Source: Paenibacillus polymyxa (GTDB lineage Bacteria > Bacillota > Bacilli > Paenibacillales > Paenibacillaceae). Taken from it: DNA of 64,000 nucleotides. The stretch is taken from assembly GCF_015710975.1 (NCBI RefSeq), contig NZ_CP049783.1, forward strand, positions 1,755,001-1,819,000, given 5' to 3'. The translations under genes and the position numbers were made by a program. How positions within the stretch are numbered: the stretch's first letter is position 1; the number at the start of each line of letters is the position of its first letter. The notes below the pieces were generated by a model. It was not told the DNA's origin. It searched no databases and saw only the letters and a list, made by a program, of their open reading frames with translations. Below, piece after piece: positions 28,703 through 38,484 of the stretch.

Positions 28703-29922
28703 ACCAAACTCCTCTTTTCTGACAAATATTCTGCGACAATTTCCGAGATCAAGATCGGCTTCGAAACGAGCTTATAATCGTAAAAAATATAGTTCGACAT
28801 CGTGCCATAGCCACCAAAAGGCTTATTGCCTTGATCCACATCCTCAAGGGTTTGATTAATGGTCAATGTGTGCTTCTTTCGTAGAACGTCTGCCAGATGC
28901 TCTGACCCGTATAAGCTGCAACCCATTGCCCGTTCGCTGAAATAACTGGAGGAAATGCGCTTGATCAATTGCTCGTCGTCTTGGTAGCTAACTACATTGA
29001 ACACAGGCGAAAAATACTCAATAATCTCCAAGTTCTGATCCAATTCGCTATATACAACCGTTGGCTCCATTTTTTTCGTACGGAAATCAATGCCGCCGCC
29101 GTAAATAATAAACTTATCGTTCGTATTAAAATATTCAGAAACCGAATATAGCGTGTCTTTATAGAATATAGGGGAGTAGTTCGCGTTCGGATCATTGTTG
29201 GCCCCAAATACGAGTTCGTCAATCCGTTGAATCAGCAAGTTTTTAAATGGCTCGCTCACCTCTTGATGTACCAGGATGATGTCGGGTCCCAGGCAGTCCT
29301 GTCCAGAGTTGAACAATCTCATGCGGATCACATCGGTAACCGCCAGCTCCAGATCGGCATCTGGTCCAATGATGAAAGGATTGATCCCTTGTCCATAAAA
29401 AATGTAGAGCTGATCCTTGCGAATCTGTTTTTTGATCTTCTCCGCATTGGTATAGCTCCCGGTGAACACCACAATATCAGCTGGCATCACGGAATTCTCC
29501 ATGAACACCTTCTGGCTAACTTTGCGAATATAGATAGGTAATTGGTGTACTGCTTGCAGCTTTTCATGCAGCATATCGACATACTCGTTTACGTGAGAAG
29601 AAGGACGAAAGTCTATATTTTCAACGTACAGGGATGGAATCAAGAGGTATAATGCATAGGAGTACAAAATGACGTTGGAGGGCATGAATACAGCCATAGA
29701 TCGTTGCCAGCTTGGCTGATGGGTCTGCACTTCTTGCAATGCACCTTGAAGTGTGAGGATCGTGGAGTCAATTTCTGCATTGGCGGCCCGATAGGATGAA
29801 AATTGTGTGAGAATATCCATCACTTCTTGCCGATTTTCAATCAAATAATTGAGGCATTTCAGAATAGATTCATGCCTTTTCAAAAACAGCGTGTTTTCTG
29901 CCAGTTCTGGATTTATACTCAT
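28699..29922 (-). CDS. fusE: FusE, aldehyde dehydrogenase family protein
   Basis: A 407-residue NAD(P)-dependent aldehyde dehydrogenase-like protein, shorter than the usual 470-500. The cofactor-binding turn FTGSYTNAEKI and the catalytic Cys in FNSGQDCLGPD are visible, as is a C-terminal KPFGGYG (typical KPFGGxG). The N-terminal part is divergent, which may mean it acts on an acyl-ACP or acyl-CoA partner rather than a free small aldehyde. In context it should oxidise or reduce the aldehyde made by FusD during synthesis of the guanidino side chain. GGGAGA lies before the ATG. Overlap with fusD is four bases. Confidence 0.88.
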   Translation of the reverse strand: MSINPELAENTLFLKRHESILKCLNYLIENRQEVMDILTQFSSYRAANAEIDSTILTLQGALQEVQTHQPSWQRSMAVFMPSNVILYSYALYLLIPSLYVENIDFRPSSHVNEYVDMLHEKLQAVHQLPIYIRKVSQKVFMENSVMPADIVVFTGSYTNAEKIKKQIRKDQLYIFYGQGINPFIIGPDADLELAVTDVIRMRLFNSGQDCLGPDIILVHQEVSEPFKNLLIQRIDELVFGANNDPNANYSPIFYKDTLYSVSEYFNTNDKFIIYGGGIDFRTKKMEPTVVYSELDQNLEIIEYFSPVFNVVSYQDDEQLIKRISSSYFSERAMGCSLYGSEHLADVLRKKHTLTINQTLEDVDQGNKPFGGYGTMSNYIFYDYKLVSKPILISEIVAEYLSEKRSLV

Positions 29923-29966
29923 GGCACATTCTCCCTTTCCTATATGCGATTTTGGTAAATATCTTG

Positions 29967-31427
29967 TTATGCTTTGCGAGAAGCAGCTTTCTCTAGAGCA
30001 GTGCGCTCCATCTCCAGACGATCTACTTTTCCATTGCGATTTAAAGGAAAATGGTCGAGCGGAAGCAAAAGATCGGGAAACATATAAGAAGGGAGTACCC
30101 GATTCATCTCTTTGCGGAGCACAGGTAAGACCTGTGAGGATTCACTTTCGATGAATGCAACAAGCAAGGTCCCTTTTGCCTCATCCTCCAAAGTAATCAC
30201 ACAGGATCGGTAACCTAGTGAACCAATCCGGTCTTCGATATAGACTGGGGAGACCATGTAGCCCATCCGGTTGACTGTCTTACCACTGCGACCAATAACA
30301 TACAGCATTCCGTCATCCAGATAGCCTAGATCTCCCGTCTTAAACCAGCCATCCTGGAGAACAGATTGTGTCAGGTCGGGACGATTCAGATAACCTTCCA
30401 TGCATCCGGCACTTCGTATCCACACTTCGCCTACGATACCGTCCACCTGATGGTTGCCAGTAGAATCAAGTATTTTCAAATCCACACCAGGTAATGGTTT
30501 GCCACACCCCTTCGGACACTCCAGCGTCCCCAGCGTGACGTTGCCCAGTTCAGAAAGGCCATAACCATTCAGCAGGGGCTGTCCAAATATGTTGTTAAAT
30601 TTCTCTTCGAGGTCTTGAGTAAGTGGAGAACCGCCTACGCACCACATGCGGACTGGGGATTGCTTGATCAATTCCAGTTGTTCGGGTTTTCGGCTTAGCA
30701 TACGCAACAAGGTGTAAAAAGCAGAGGGGTTAGCGTCTACGACCGTCGCCCGGTCTTTCGTAATACTTGCAATGACGCTCCAGAGTTTTTTTGGATTGCA
30801 GATGATGAGAGAACATGAGGTTAACCACCAGGAGAAGATAAGTGAAATTCCATAAAAATGAGAGAAAGGCACTACGGGGAGCATATGGTCAGACGGTATG
30901 TAGTTCATAGCGTGTATGGAATGTCTGATATTCTCCATAAAAGCTGAACCAGCTTTCACGATTCCCTTGGGTTTTCCCGTCGTACCTGAAGAATACAGAA
31001 TGAGCGCATCCGGTCTCTCGCACCACTTGTTAAAGTCGAGGGCTTCGGGCTTTGGCTCTCCCACCCAATGCGGGTGTACTGCTTCTTCTTGAATGAGATC
31101 TTGAATCAGAATAACGAGAGCATGAGGAACTTCTAAATCGGAATCCGTCAGAATGCAACAGGCACCCGCCTCATCATAGATTTGGGCCACCTCATCAATT
31201 ACCGTCTGCTCGTCCACCACAGTTACCGAAACTGCGAGATGACACAGGGAAAACAGAGAAACAACAAACCAATAGGAATTGGCCGCTTTCAGAATCACTC
31301 TACCGTCTTTAGGAATTCCTCTGAGAGCCAACATCCGTGAGAAGATCGTCACATCCCGCTCCAGACGTTTCCTGCTCATAATTCCTTCAGGTGAGATAAT
31401 ACGGCAATCCGTATGCGTAATAAGCAC
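29967..31427 (-). CDS. fusF: FusF, acyl-CoA synthetase / AMP-dependent ligase
   Basis: A 486-residue ANL-superfamily adenylating enzyme. The ATP loop is LYSSGTTGKPKGIVK. It is followed by GYGLSELGNV (A5-like), WFKTGDLGYL (A7-like) and a C-terminal LNRNGKVDRLE carrying the catalytic Lys. It should adenylate 15-guanidino-3-hydroxypentadecanoic acid, or an earlier precursor, and pass it as a thioester to the starter condensation domain of FusA. GTG start with AAGGAGGG seven bases upstream; that ribosome binding site overlaps the fusG stop codon. No acyl carrier protein gene is nearby, so CoA is the likely acceptor. Confidence 0.9.
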   Translation of the reverse strand: MLITHTDCRIISPEGIMSRKRLERDVTIFSRMLALRGIPKDGRVILKAANSYWFVVSLFSLCHLAVSVTVVDEQTVIDEVAQIYDEAGACCILTDSDLEVPHALVILIQDLIQEEAVHPHWVGEPKPEALDFNKWCERPDALILYSSGTTGKPKGIVKAGSAFMENIRHSIHAMNYIPSDHMLPVVPFSHFYGISLIFSWWLTSCSLIICNPKKLWSVIASITKDRATVVDANPSAFYTLLRMLSRKPEQLELIKQSPVRMWCVGGSPLTQDLEEKFNNIFGQPLLNGYGLSELGNVTLGTLECPKGCGKPLPGVDLKILDSTGNHQVDGIVGEVWIRSAGCMEGYLNRPDLTQSVLQDGWFKTGDLGYLDDGMLYVIGRSGKTVNRMGYMVSPVYIEDRIGSLGYRSCVITLEDEAKGTLLVAFIESESSQVLPVLRKEMNRVLPSYMFPDLLLPLDHFPLNRNGKVDRLEMERTALEKAASRKA

Positions 31428-31439
31428 AACGTTCCCTCC

Positions 31440-32210
31440 TTACATCCCCGTAATATGGTATCCAGCATCTACATGGATAACTTCACCCGTAATGCCTCTC
31501 GATAAATGGGAAAATAGGAATAACGCCGTATCTCCGACTTCAGACGTATCGACCGTCTTGCGTAGGGGCGTAGTTTCTTCAATATGCTTTAGCATTGTGT
31601 TAAAATCTTTAATGCCATAGGCGGCCAAAGTACGTATAGGACCAGCCGAAATCGCATTTACACGAATGCCGTAAGTACCCAGATCATTCGACAGATAGCG
31701 CATGCTGGCTTCTAGTGAGGCCTTTGCTACACCCATAATGTTGTAATTCTTGATGGCTCGTTCTGCGCCGATATACGTCATGGTGACGATACTTCCACCC
31801 TCCGTCATCAGCGGGTATACGCGGCGGGATACAGCAGCCAGAGAATAGGCACTGATTTCTTGAGCAACCGCGAATCCCTCGCGAGAAGTATCGACGAACG
31901 AGCCTTCCAAATCCTCAGCCTTAGCAAACGCAACACTGTGGAAATATCCGTGTAAGACGCCTACCTTCTCCTTGAGAAAGTCCGCCAGTGCATCCAATTC
32001 TTCATCGCTCTGTACATTGCAAGGACAGACAATGGAACCCGGAATGGTTTCAGCGAGCTTTAGCACCCGTTCTGCAACCCTCTCATTTTCGTAAGTAAAA
32101 ATGAGATTTGCTCCTTCCGCAGCTAAAGATTGGGCTGTCCCCCAGGCAATACTCCTGTTATTAGCCACACCCATAATCAAAATGTTCTTTCCACTCAGTA
32201 GTACTGCCAC
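31440..32210 (-). CDS. fusG: FusG, FabI-like enoyl-ACP reductase
   Basis: A 256-residue short-chain dehydrogenase of the FabI branch. The N-terminus ILIMGVANNRSIAWG is the FabI nucleotide-binding signature, and the later MTYIGAERAIKNYNIMGVAK contains the Tyr and Lys of the Y-x6-K active site. It would reduce the enoyl intermediate in each elongation cycle of the guanidino fatty acid. I placed the start at the GTG of 32210 because GGAAAGGTGG ends five bases before it; an in-frame GTG three codons upstream is weaker. First gene of the fus operon, about 33 bases downstream of the predicted -10. As a second FabI it might also change triclosan sensitivity (inference). Confidence 0.92.
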   Translation of the reverse strand: MAVLLSGKNILIMGVANNRSIAWGTAQSLAAEGANLIFTYENERVAERVLKLAETIPGSIVCPCNVQSDEELDALADFLKEKVGVLHGYFHSVAFAKAEDLEGSFVDTSREGFAVAQEISAYSLAAVSRRVYPLMTEGGSIVTMTYIGAERAIKNYNIMGVAKASLEASMRYLSNDLGTYGIRVNAISAGPIRTLAAYGIKDFNTMLKHIEETTPLRKTVDTSEVGDTALFLFSHLSRGITGEVIHVDAGYHITGM

Positions 32211-32242
32211 AGAAACCACCTTTCCTTTTTACATTTTTAAAC

Positions 32243-32282
32243 ATAATAACAACTTAATTGAGTTTGTCTACATATATAGACA
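32243..32282 (-). promoter_or_regulatory. predicted fus operon promoter with inverted repeat over the -35
   Basis: On the minus strand TAGACA is followed after 16 bases by TATTAT (32243-32248), a credible sigma-A pair. The -35 hexamer is one arm of a perfect inverted repeat, TGTCTA-6-TAGACA (32265-32282), in an AT-rich tract. A protein bound there would block or recruit polymerase. AbrB is a published regulator of the fus operon in P. polymyxa, but I cannot assign this site to it. Confidence 0.55.
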
Positions 32283-32632
32283 TATATAATCTTTCCTGGA
32301 ATATTATCTCGTCAGTTGCCAAACTTATATAGGCGCCGTTTTAGGCAGATGGCAAGAATATTTTAAAAATTGTGAATGTGGTTTCTGTTGGTCTGTGTTC
32401 AAATCGAAAGGAGTCCATGCGTGTGAAAAAAGTGGTGAGGCAACGATAAGATGACTGTCAAAGCGATTTTAATATAAAAATATCATACTCTTATAAATAT
32501 TTCCATTCCGACGATAGACTCATCCCATTATCGAAAGTAACCACTTCATTTCACCATCAATGACTCTCCCGATTTGAACATCCTGAGTGACCAGCCTGAT
32601 TCGTTTCAAGCTTGCGGCTCTATTCCTCTTGG
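32283..32632. other. AT-rich intergenic region upstream of the fus promoter
   Basis: About 350 bases without a recognisable gene, between the fus promoter and the end of the small membrane protein gene. It is AT-rich with several A/T tracts, compatible with binding of transition-state regulators such as AbrB (inference). No clear terminator for the upstream gene is visible. Confidence 0.5.
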
Positions 32633-33166
32633 CTAAGCCTTATGTTTATGTTTTTTAGGAGCTAAGGTATAGCTGAAGGAGACAACAAAGTCGATTGCCA
32701 GAACGATCGCCCATGTTTGCATGATGCCCTCCAGTGCCGCCGTACGCTGCGCATCACCTACATATACAATGATGGCGAGCAACAAAGCGTTGCCTATAGC
32801 CCAGCCCAACAGGTGAAGCAACCAACCTATACGCTCCTCTTTTGCATGAGCAGCACCATACTTGCGTTCAGGCTTGGGTCCTTTACCAAACCAATGAGAG
32901 AATCGTACATCGGCCCACTTAATTAACCTATGACCAAATGCCACTGTAATACCAAAATAACAGGCTGCCAGGCCAGTAGCAGTCGTAATCTCCATGCCAC
33001 TTCTCACCGTGATGAACACCGCAATCAGCAACAGGATATCAATAATTGGGGTAAAGAGTAAAAGAAGGCCCCCTAATTTCTTCAACCCAAACATATACCT
33101 TGCGACTAACCCTGCAACAACAAAAACCCAAAATAAAACCTCAGCACTAATAATAAATAAATACAT
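32633..33166 (-). CDS. small integral membrane protein (YmcC-like)
   Basis: A 177-residue protein with four hydrophobic segments at about 2-24, 34-55, 62-80 and 118-170 (the last is two helices). A basic loop (KGPKPERKYG) and a Lys/His-rich tail end it (KKHKHKA). From memory it resembles the B. subtilis YmcC family of small membrane proteins of unknown function; no catalytic motif is visible. AGGAATCG precedes the ATG. It is upstream of the fus promoter on the same strand, separated by about 420 bases, so it is probably not part of the fus operon. Confidence 0.8.
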   Translation of the reverse strand: MYLFIISAEVLFWVFVVAGLVARYMFGLKKLGGLLLLFTPIIDILLLIAVFITVRSGMEITTATGLAACYFGITVAFGHRLIKWADVRFSHWFGKGPKPERKYGAAHAKEERIGWLLHLLGWAIGNALLLAIIVYVGDAQRTAALEGIMQTWAIVLAIDFVVSFSYTLAPKKHKHKA

Positions 33167-33404
33167 AATGGACGATTCCTTTCAAATTTGAAATTGGTAT
33201 TTCCCTAAGTCCCCCCCTTCATGCCCACTATCATACAATATTATACATAATATTCCTAGTATTTTGTCTATAATTACATAAAAGGAAACAAATAGCCGTT
33301 TTTTTACAATAAAATTGCAGCTATTTAGTCCATTTCCTCTTATTCTCAAATTGGGCATTTTTCATAATATGCAACAAATAAAGGATTATGTTATGTGCAA
33401 TAAA

Positions 33405-33443
33405 AAAAGATGCTCCCCTGTCATCAGCACGGGTGCATCTTTT
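33405..33443 (-). terminator. terminator of the potassium transporter gene
   Basis: The minus strand reads a 9-bp outer stem (AAAAGATGC/GCATCTTTT) with an inner CCC/GGG pairing, then a T run. It lies 11 bases past the stop of the KtrB-like gene. Confidence 0.85.
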
Positions 33444-33454
33444 ATATAGATAAA

Positions 33455-34792
33455 CTATCCAATTACAATATGTCCTTCAGGACGACGGTACAACGTCTTG
33501 GTCGAACGTGGGCGAATGGCATAGGCAATCGTAAGAGGACCAATTCGACCAATAAACATCGTCACACACATAATCAGCTTGCCTGCGTCAGACAATCCTG
33601 GCGTCACTCCTACAGACAGCCCCACCGTTCCGATGGCAGAAGCCGCCTCAAATGCAAGAGAGAGAAATGGGGCATCCTCGGTCATTAAAAGCAGTATCAC
33701 CACAATCGAGAAGATAAATAGCGCCATTACAATAATGGTCAATGCCCGCATCATGATATCCTGAGGAACCCTATGACGGAAAAACACAATTTCCTTCTGT
33801 CCTCGCATGACGGCAATTAACGCACCTACCATAAGCAGAAACGTAGTTGTTTTAATTCCTCCTCCAGTAGAGCCTGGAGAAGCACCGATAATCATCAGCA
33901 GCATAATAAAAAATTGACTGGCCTGCCTTAACCCGCTGATGTCGACCGTGCTTGTTCCCGATGATCTCGTGGAGACGGATTGGAAGACAGCGGCATATAC
34001 TTTGCCTTCCCAGTTCAGTCCACCCAAGGTTCGTGCATTGGTAAACTCAAAAATAAATATAACCAGCGCACCAATGACAATGAGCGCTCCCGACACGCTT
34101 AGCACCATTTTAGAGTGTAAAGTCAGTCTCCGGGTACGACGAAAATCGAACAAGTCGCTGAGGACAAGAAAACCCAATCCTCCCGAAATCACAAGCACAG
34201 ATGCAATCATATTGAAAACAAAATCTCCAGCGTATTGCTGGAAGCTAGTTCCGAACAGATCGAATCCCCCGTTATTAAAGAGGGATACGGAATGAAAAAT
34301 CCCATAATATATCGCCTGTCCGACCGGCATCTCTCGCATCCACCGCAAAGCTAAGACGACAGCCGCGATCGCTTCAATTGTAAAAGAAAAGATCAGCACC
34401 TTGCGAATAATGCGCACGATCCCTTCCATGCTATCGGCGTTAATCGCTTCCTTAAGCAGCAGCCGATCCTTCAACGATAGCCGTCGTCCCATCAACAGCG
34501 CAAACAAGGTCGCTAAGGTCATAAACCCTAGCCCACCTAGCTGCATCAGCACCAAAATGACCGTTTCTCCAAATACCGTATAGGTCGAATCGACGTCAAC
34601 GACGACCAACCCTGTGACACAAGCAGCAGAGACGGACGTAAAAAGCGAATCAATCCAATGCGGAGCATGTCCACCATGATTGGCAATAGGAAGCATCAGC
34701 AGCAAAGTACCCGATGCAATAATCAATACATATCCGATGACCAATATAAAAGGAGGCGATGCGAACCGACTAAGCTTGACGCTGCGTTTCAT
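33455..34792 (-). CDS. ktrB: KtrB/TrkH-family potassium channel subunit
   Basis: A 445-residue membrane protein of the Trk/Ktr/HKT family that conducts K+ (with Na+ or H+) across the membrane. Four pore-loop repeats can be seen, with filter-like motifs VSAACVTGL, SVSLFNNGGFDLFG, SVSTRSSG and AIGTVGLSVG. The conserved GASPGSTGGGIKT stretch is the intramembrane loop of KtrB that gates the pore. Start taken at the ATG of 34792, with GGAGAGGA upstream; 26 further codons of open frame precede it. The partner KtrA/KtrC RCK gene is not in the window, so it may equally be KtrD. It lies downstream of lysS behind a likely terminator. Confidence 0.9.
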   Translation of the reverse strand: MKRSVKLSRFASPPFILVIGYVLIIASGTLLLMLPIANHGGHAPHWIDSLFTSVSAACVTGLVVVDVDSTYTVFGETVILVLMQLGGLGFMTLATLFALLMGRRLSLKDRLLLKEAINADSMEGIVRIIRKVLIFSFTIEAIAAVVLALRWMREMPVGQAIYYGIFHSVSLFNNGGFDLFGTSFQQYAGDFVFNMIASVLVISGGLGFLVLSDLFDFRRTRRLTLHSKMVLSVSGALIVIGALVIFIFEFTNARTLGGLNWEGKVYAAVFQSVSTRSSGTSTVDISGLRQASQFFIMLLMIIGASPGSTGGGIKTTTFLLMVGALIAVMRGQKEIVFFRHRVPQDIMMRALTIIVMALFIFSIVVILLLMTEDAPFLSLAFEAASAIGTVGLSVGVTPGLSDAGKLIMCVTMFIGRIGPLTIAYAIRPRSTKTLYRRPEGHIVIG

Positions 34793-34825
34793 CAGAACTA
34801 TTCCTCTCCATCCGTTCTTATGAAA

Positions 34826-34862
34826 AAGAGGAACAAGACACGGGAACCCCGGCTGATCCTCT
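34826..34862 (-). terminator. probable lysS terminator
   Basis: On the minus strand AGAGGA pairs with TCCTCT around an inner CGGG/CCCG, followed by TTTTTC. It lies 18 bases after the lysS stop and before the potassium transporter start. Confidence 0.65.
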
Positions 34863-34879
34863 ATATTCATAATGTGATG

Positions 34880-36415
<1,536 letters not shown>

Positions 36416-36470
36416 TCAGCTCCTTCAATATGAATAGACGGGCCGGGGTCCGTCTCGGGTGTAGAGAAAA

Positions 36471-36492
36471 AAAGCTTCCACAAGGAAGCTTT
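36471..36492 (-). terminator. intrinsic terminator after greA
   Basis: A 9-bp stem AAAGCTTCC/GGAAGCTTT with loop TTGT (minus strand), followed by TTTTCTC. It is 27 bases past the greA stop and before lysS. Confidence 0.85.
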
Positions 36493-36518
36493 TACATTAA
36501 ATTCCAAAGTCCGTGTTT

Positions 36519-36994
36519 TTATTTCTTGATATCCACGATTTTATATTGAATAACACCTGCTGGAACGGTTACATCTACAACAGTTCCTTTTTTCTTACCG
36601 AGAATAGCCTTGCCAACCGGGCTTTCATTGGAGATCTTGTTTTGGAGCGGGTCGGATTCGGCAGAACCTACGATAGCATACTCTGTAATATCCCCGAATT
36701 CCAAGTCTTCAACGGTTACAGTTGCCCCTACTCCCACAACATCGGTGTCAATTTCATCGCTATTGATAATACGGGCATTACGTAGCATCTTCTCTAAAGT
36801 AATTACACGGCCTTCAATAAAGGCCTGCTCATTCTTCGCATCCTCGTATTCGGAGTTTTCACTAATATCTCCGTATCCGATGGCTACCTTAATCCGTTCA
36901 GCCACTTCGCGGCGTTTGACAGACTTTAAGTTCTCAAGCCATCTTCGAGCTTTCTAAGGCCTTCCTGTGTCAGAATGACTTCTTTATCGCTCAT
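36519..36994 (-). pseudogene. greA: transcription elongation factor GreA, broken by a -1 frameshift
   Basis: The start ATG at 36994 (GGAGAATCGGTTGAG upstream) opens [22 protein letters not shown] and then hits TAA at 36926-36928. The other frame continues with the expected GreA sequence: a coiled coil ([20 protein letters not shown]), the basic/acidic tip [16 protein letters not shown], and the C-terminal FKBP-like domain ending [11 protein letters not shown]. One base is missing near 36938-36943, where GAT-GG-CTT should be GAT-GnG-CTT. Restored, the protein is 158 residues, exactly the family length. GreA rescues backtracked RNA polymerase by stimulating transcript cleavage. The GTG at 36905 could give a 128-residue product lacking the first coiled-coil arm, which would not be functional. 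Confidence 0.9.
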
Positions 36995-37018
36995 CTCAAC
37001 CGATTCTCCTGTCATGGG

Positions 37019-37046
37019 AAAAGTTTAAAAGTGCATCGGAATGCAC
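37019..37046 (-). promoter_or_regulatory. small hairpin with U-rich tail in the greA leader
   Basis: The minus strand carries GTGCAT-TCCG-ATGCAC followed by TTTTAAACTTTT, between the greA promoter and its ribosome binding site. It looks like a weak intrinsic terminator that would release a leader RNA of about 130 bases, reminiscent of the attenuated greA leader known in E. coli. The function is inference. Confidence 0.5.
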
Positions 37047-37152
37047 GCTTTCAAAACATAATATGCCACTCTGAGGGAATGAGAACATTTCCTGCTGTTG
37101 TCTTGAGAGCTGCATACAATTTGTAGTATACATCAAGATTTTATACTGAACG

Positions 37153-37181
37153 ATTATAGGGCAAGCAATTGGAAAAGTCAA
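37153..37181 (-). promoter_or_regulatory. sigma-A promoter of greA
   Basis: On the minus strand TTGACT is separated by 17 bases from a perfect TATAAT (37153-37158). It points at greA, with a leader of about 155 bases, and lies just past the dusB stop. Confidence 0.85.
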
Positions 37182-37208
37182 TCGCATGCACAAGCCGGAA
37201 CTGCTTCC

Positions 37209-38237
37209 TTATTGCGCAACAGTAACAGGAGAAGCAGCGCTTGTAGAAGACCCCTCGTTTTCCACCATGTGCAATTGAGATACAAATTGATTCAAAATAC
37301 GTACCATATCGTCGCGCTTTGTTTCTTCCATAATTACATCCTTAATACGTGCAGAACCTTTAATCCCCTTGAGGTACCAAGCCAGATGCTTGCGCATTTC
37401 ACGAACAGCTACTGCTTCGCCTTTCAGCGCCACCAGACGGTCCATATGCAGAATGGCAATACGGATTTTTTCTTCCGGTGATGGATCGGGCAACAGCTTA
37501 CCCGTCTGCAAATACTCAATCGTACGGTACAGCATCCATGGATTCCCCAGAGCGCCGCGTCCAATCATAACGCCATCACAATTGGTCAAATCCAACATTC
37601 GGCGGGCATCTTCCGGAGTTAACACATCACCATTTCCAATGACAGGAATGGATACTGCTTCTTTAACTTCTTTTATAATATCCCAATTCGCATGCCCCGT
37701 ATACAATTGCTCACGTGTACGGCCATGTACGCTGACGGCCTGACCTCCGGCACGTTCAACAGCACGAGCGTTCTCTACAGCGTAAATATGCTCGCTATCC
37801 CAACCGATACGCATTTTCACGGTAACCGGCTTGCTCACGGATTCCACTACCGCCGATACCATTTCATAAATCTTGTTTGGATCGAGCAGCCAACGAGCAC
37901 CTGCATCACATTTGGTCACTTTGGGAACCGGGCAGCCCATATTGATGTCAATAATATCTGCATTCGTCTCCTGGTCTACGACTTTCGCTGCTTCCACCAA
38001 AGATTTGCGGTCGCCTCCGAAAATTTGCAAGCTAAGCGGCTTCTCGCGCTCATCTACAAACAGCATCTCGCGTGTACGCTTGTTGCCGTGAATGATGGCC
38101 TTATCACTAACCATTTCTGCACATACCAAGCCTGTACCGAATTCCTTGGCGATCAAGCGAAAAGCAGGGTTGCACACGCCTGCCATTGGTGCCAGGACGA
38201 CTTGGTTTTTCATTTCAATGTCGCCGATTTTCAGCAT
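37209..38237 (-). CDS. dusB: tRNA-dihydrouridine synthase DusB
   Basis: A 342-residue FMN-dependent TIM-barrel enzyme that reduces uridines in tRNA D-loops. Family motifs are VLAPMAGVCNPAFR at the N-terminus, the active-site Cys in INMGCPVPKV (about 100), the FMN-site VHGRTREQLY and IGNGDV, then GVMIGRGALGNPW. The C-terminal helical tRNA-binding domain follows; the last 15 residues (SSTSAASPVTVAQ) are a low-complexity tail. It follows yazB in the folate operon, as in B. subtilis (yacF). GGAGGGAAC lies before the ATG. Confidence 0.96.
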   Translation of the reverse strand: MLKIGDIEMKNQVVLAPMAGVCNPAFRLIAKEFGTGLVCAEMVSDKAIIHGNKRTREMLFVDEREKPLSLQIFGGDRKSLVEAAKVVDQETNADIIDINMGCPVPKVTKCDAGARWLLDPNKIYEMVSAVVESVSKPVTVKMRIGWDSEHIYAVENARAVERAGGQAVSVHGRTREQLYTGHANWDIIKEVKEAVSIPVIGNGDVLTPEDARRMLDLTNCDGVMIGRGALGNPWMLYRTIEYLQTGKLLPDPSPEEKIRIAILHMDRLVALKGEAVAVREMRKHLAWYLKGIKGSARIKDVIMEETKRDDMVRILNQFVSQLHMVENEGSSTSAASPVTVAQ

Positions 38238-38283
38238 ATCCGTTCCCTCCTTTACTCCTTCTTTATATATCGTATATTTATCT

Positions 38284-38484
38284 TCATTCCGTCAATTCCC
38301 GGACTTCAATCTCTAGCGTTTGGGCAATGATGTTTAGCATGTCTGGGTCTACTGCACGGTTACCTCGCTCTACAGCACCTAATACAGTCAAAGATATGCC
38401 CGTTCGGTCTGCCAACTCCTGCTGGGTGAACCCTTTTAGCTTCCGAAAGGCGCGGAGTCGTTGCGCCAGCTGCAAGTTTTCCAA
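38284..38484 (-). CDS. yazB: small XRE-family DNA-binding protein YazB
   Basis: A 66-residue single-domain helix-turn-helix protein. The HTH is clear: GFTQQELADRTGISLTVLGAVERGNRAVD (in pieces: helix 2 TQQELADRTG, helix 3 SLTVLGAVERG). It lies between folK and dusB as yazB does in B. subtilis. It overlaps the 3' end of folK by 49 bases in another frame; both reading frames are well-formed, so I keep both. Its target is unknown; it might sense or tune the folate operon. Confidence 0.85.
   Translation of the reverse strand: MENLQLAQRLRAFRKLKGFTQQELADRTGISLTVLGAVERGNRAVDPDMLNIIAQTLEIEVRELTE

Noticed and set aside
38436..38484. Overlap of yazB and folK as a frameshift
   Set aside because: Both proteins are complete with normal ends and starts, so the overlap is a real arrangement and not a torn gene.
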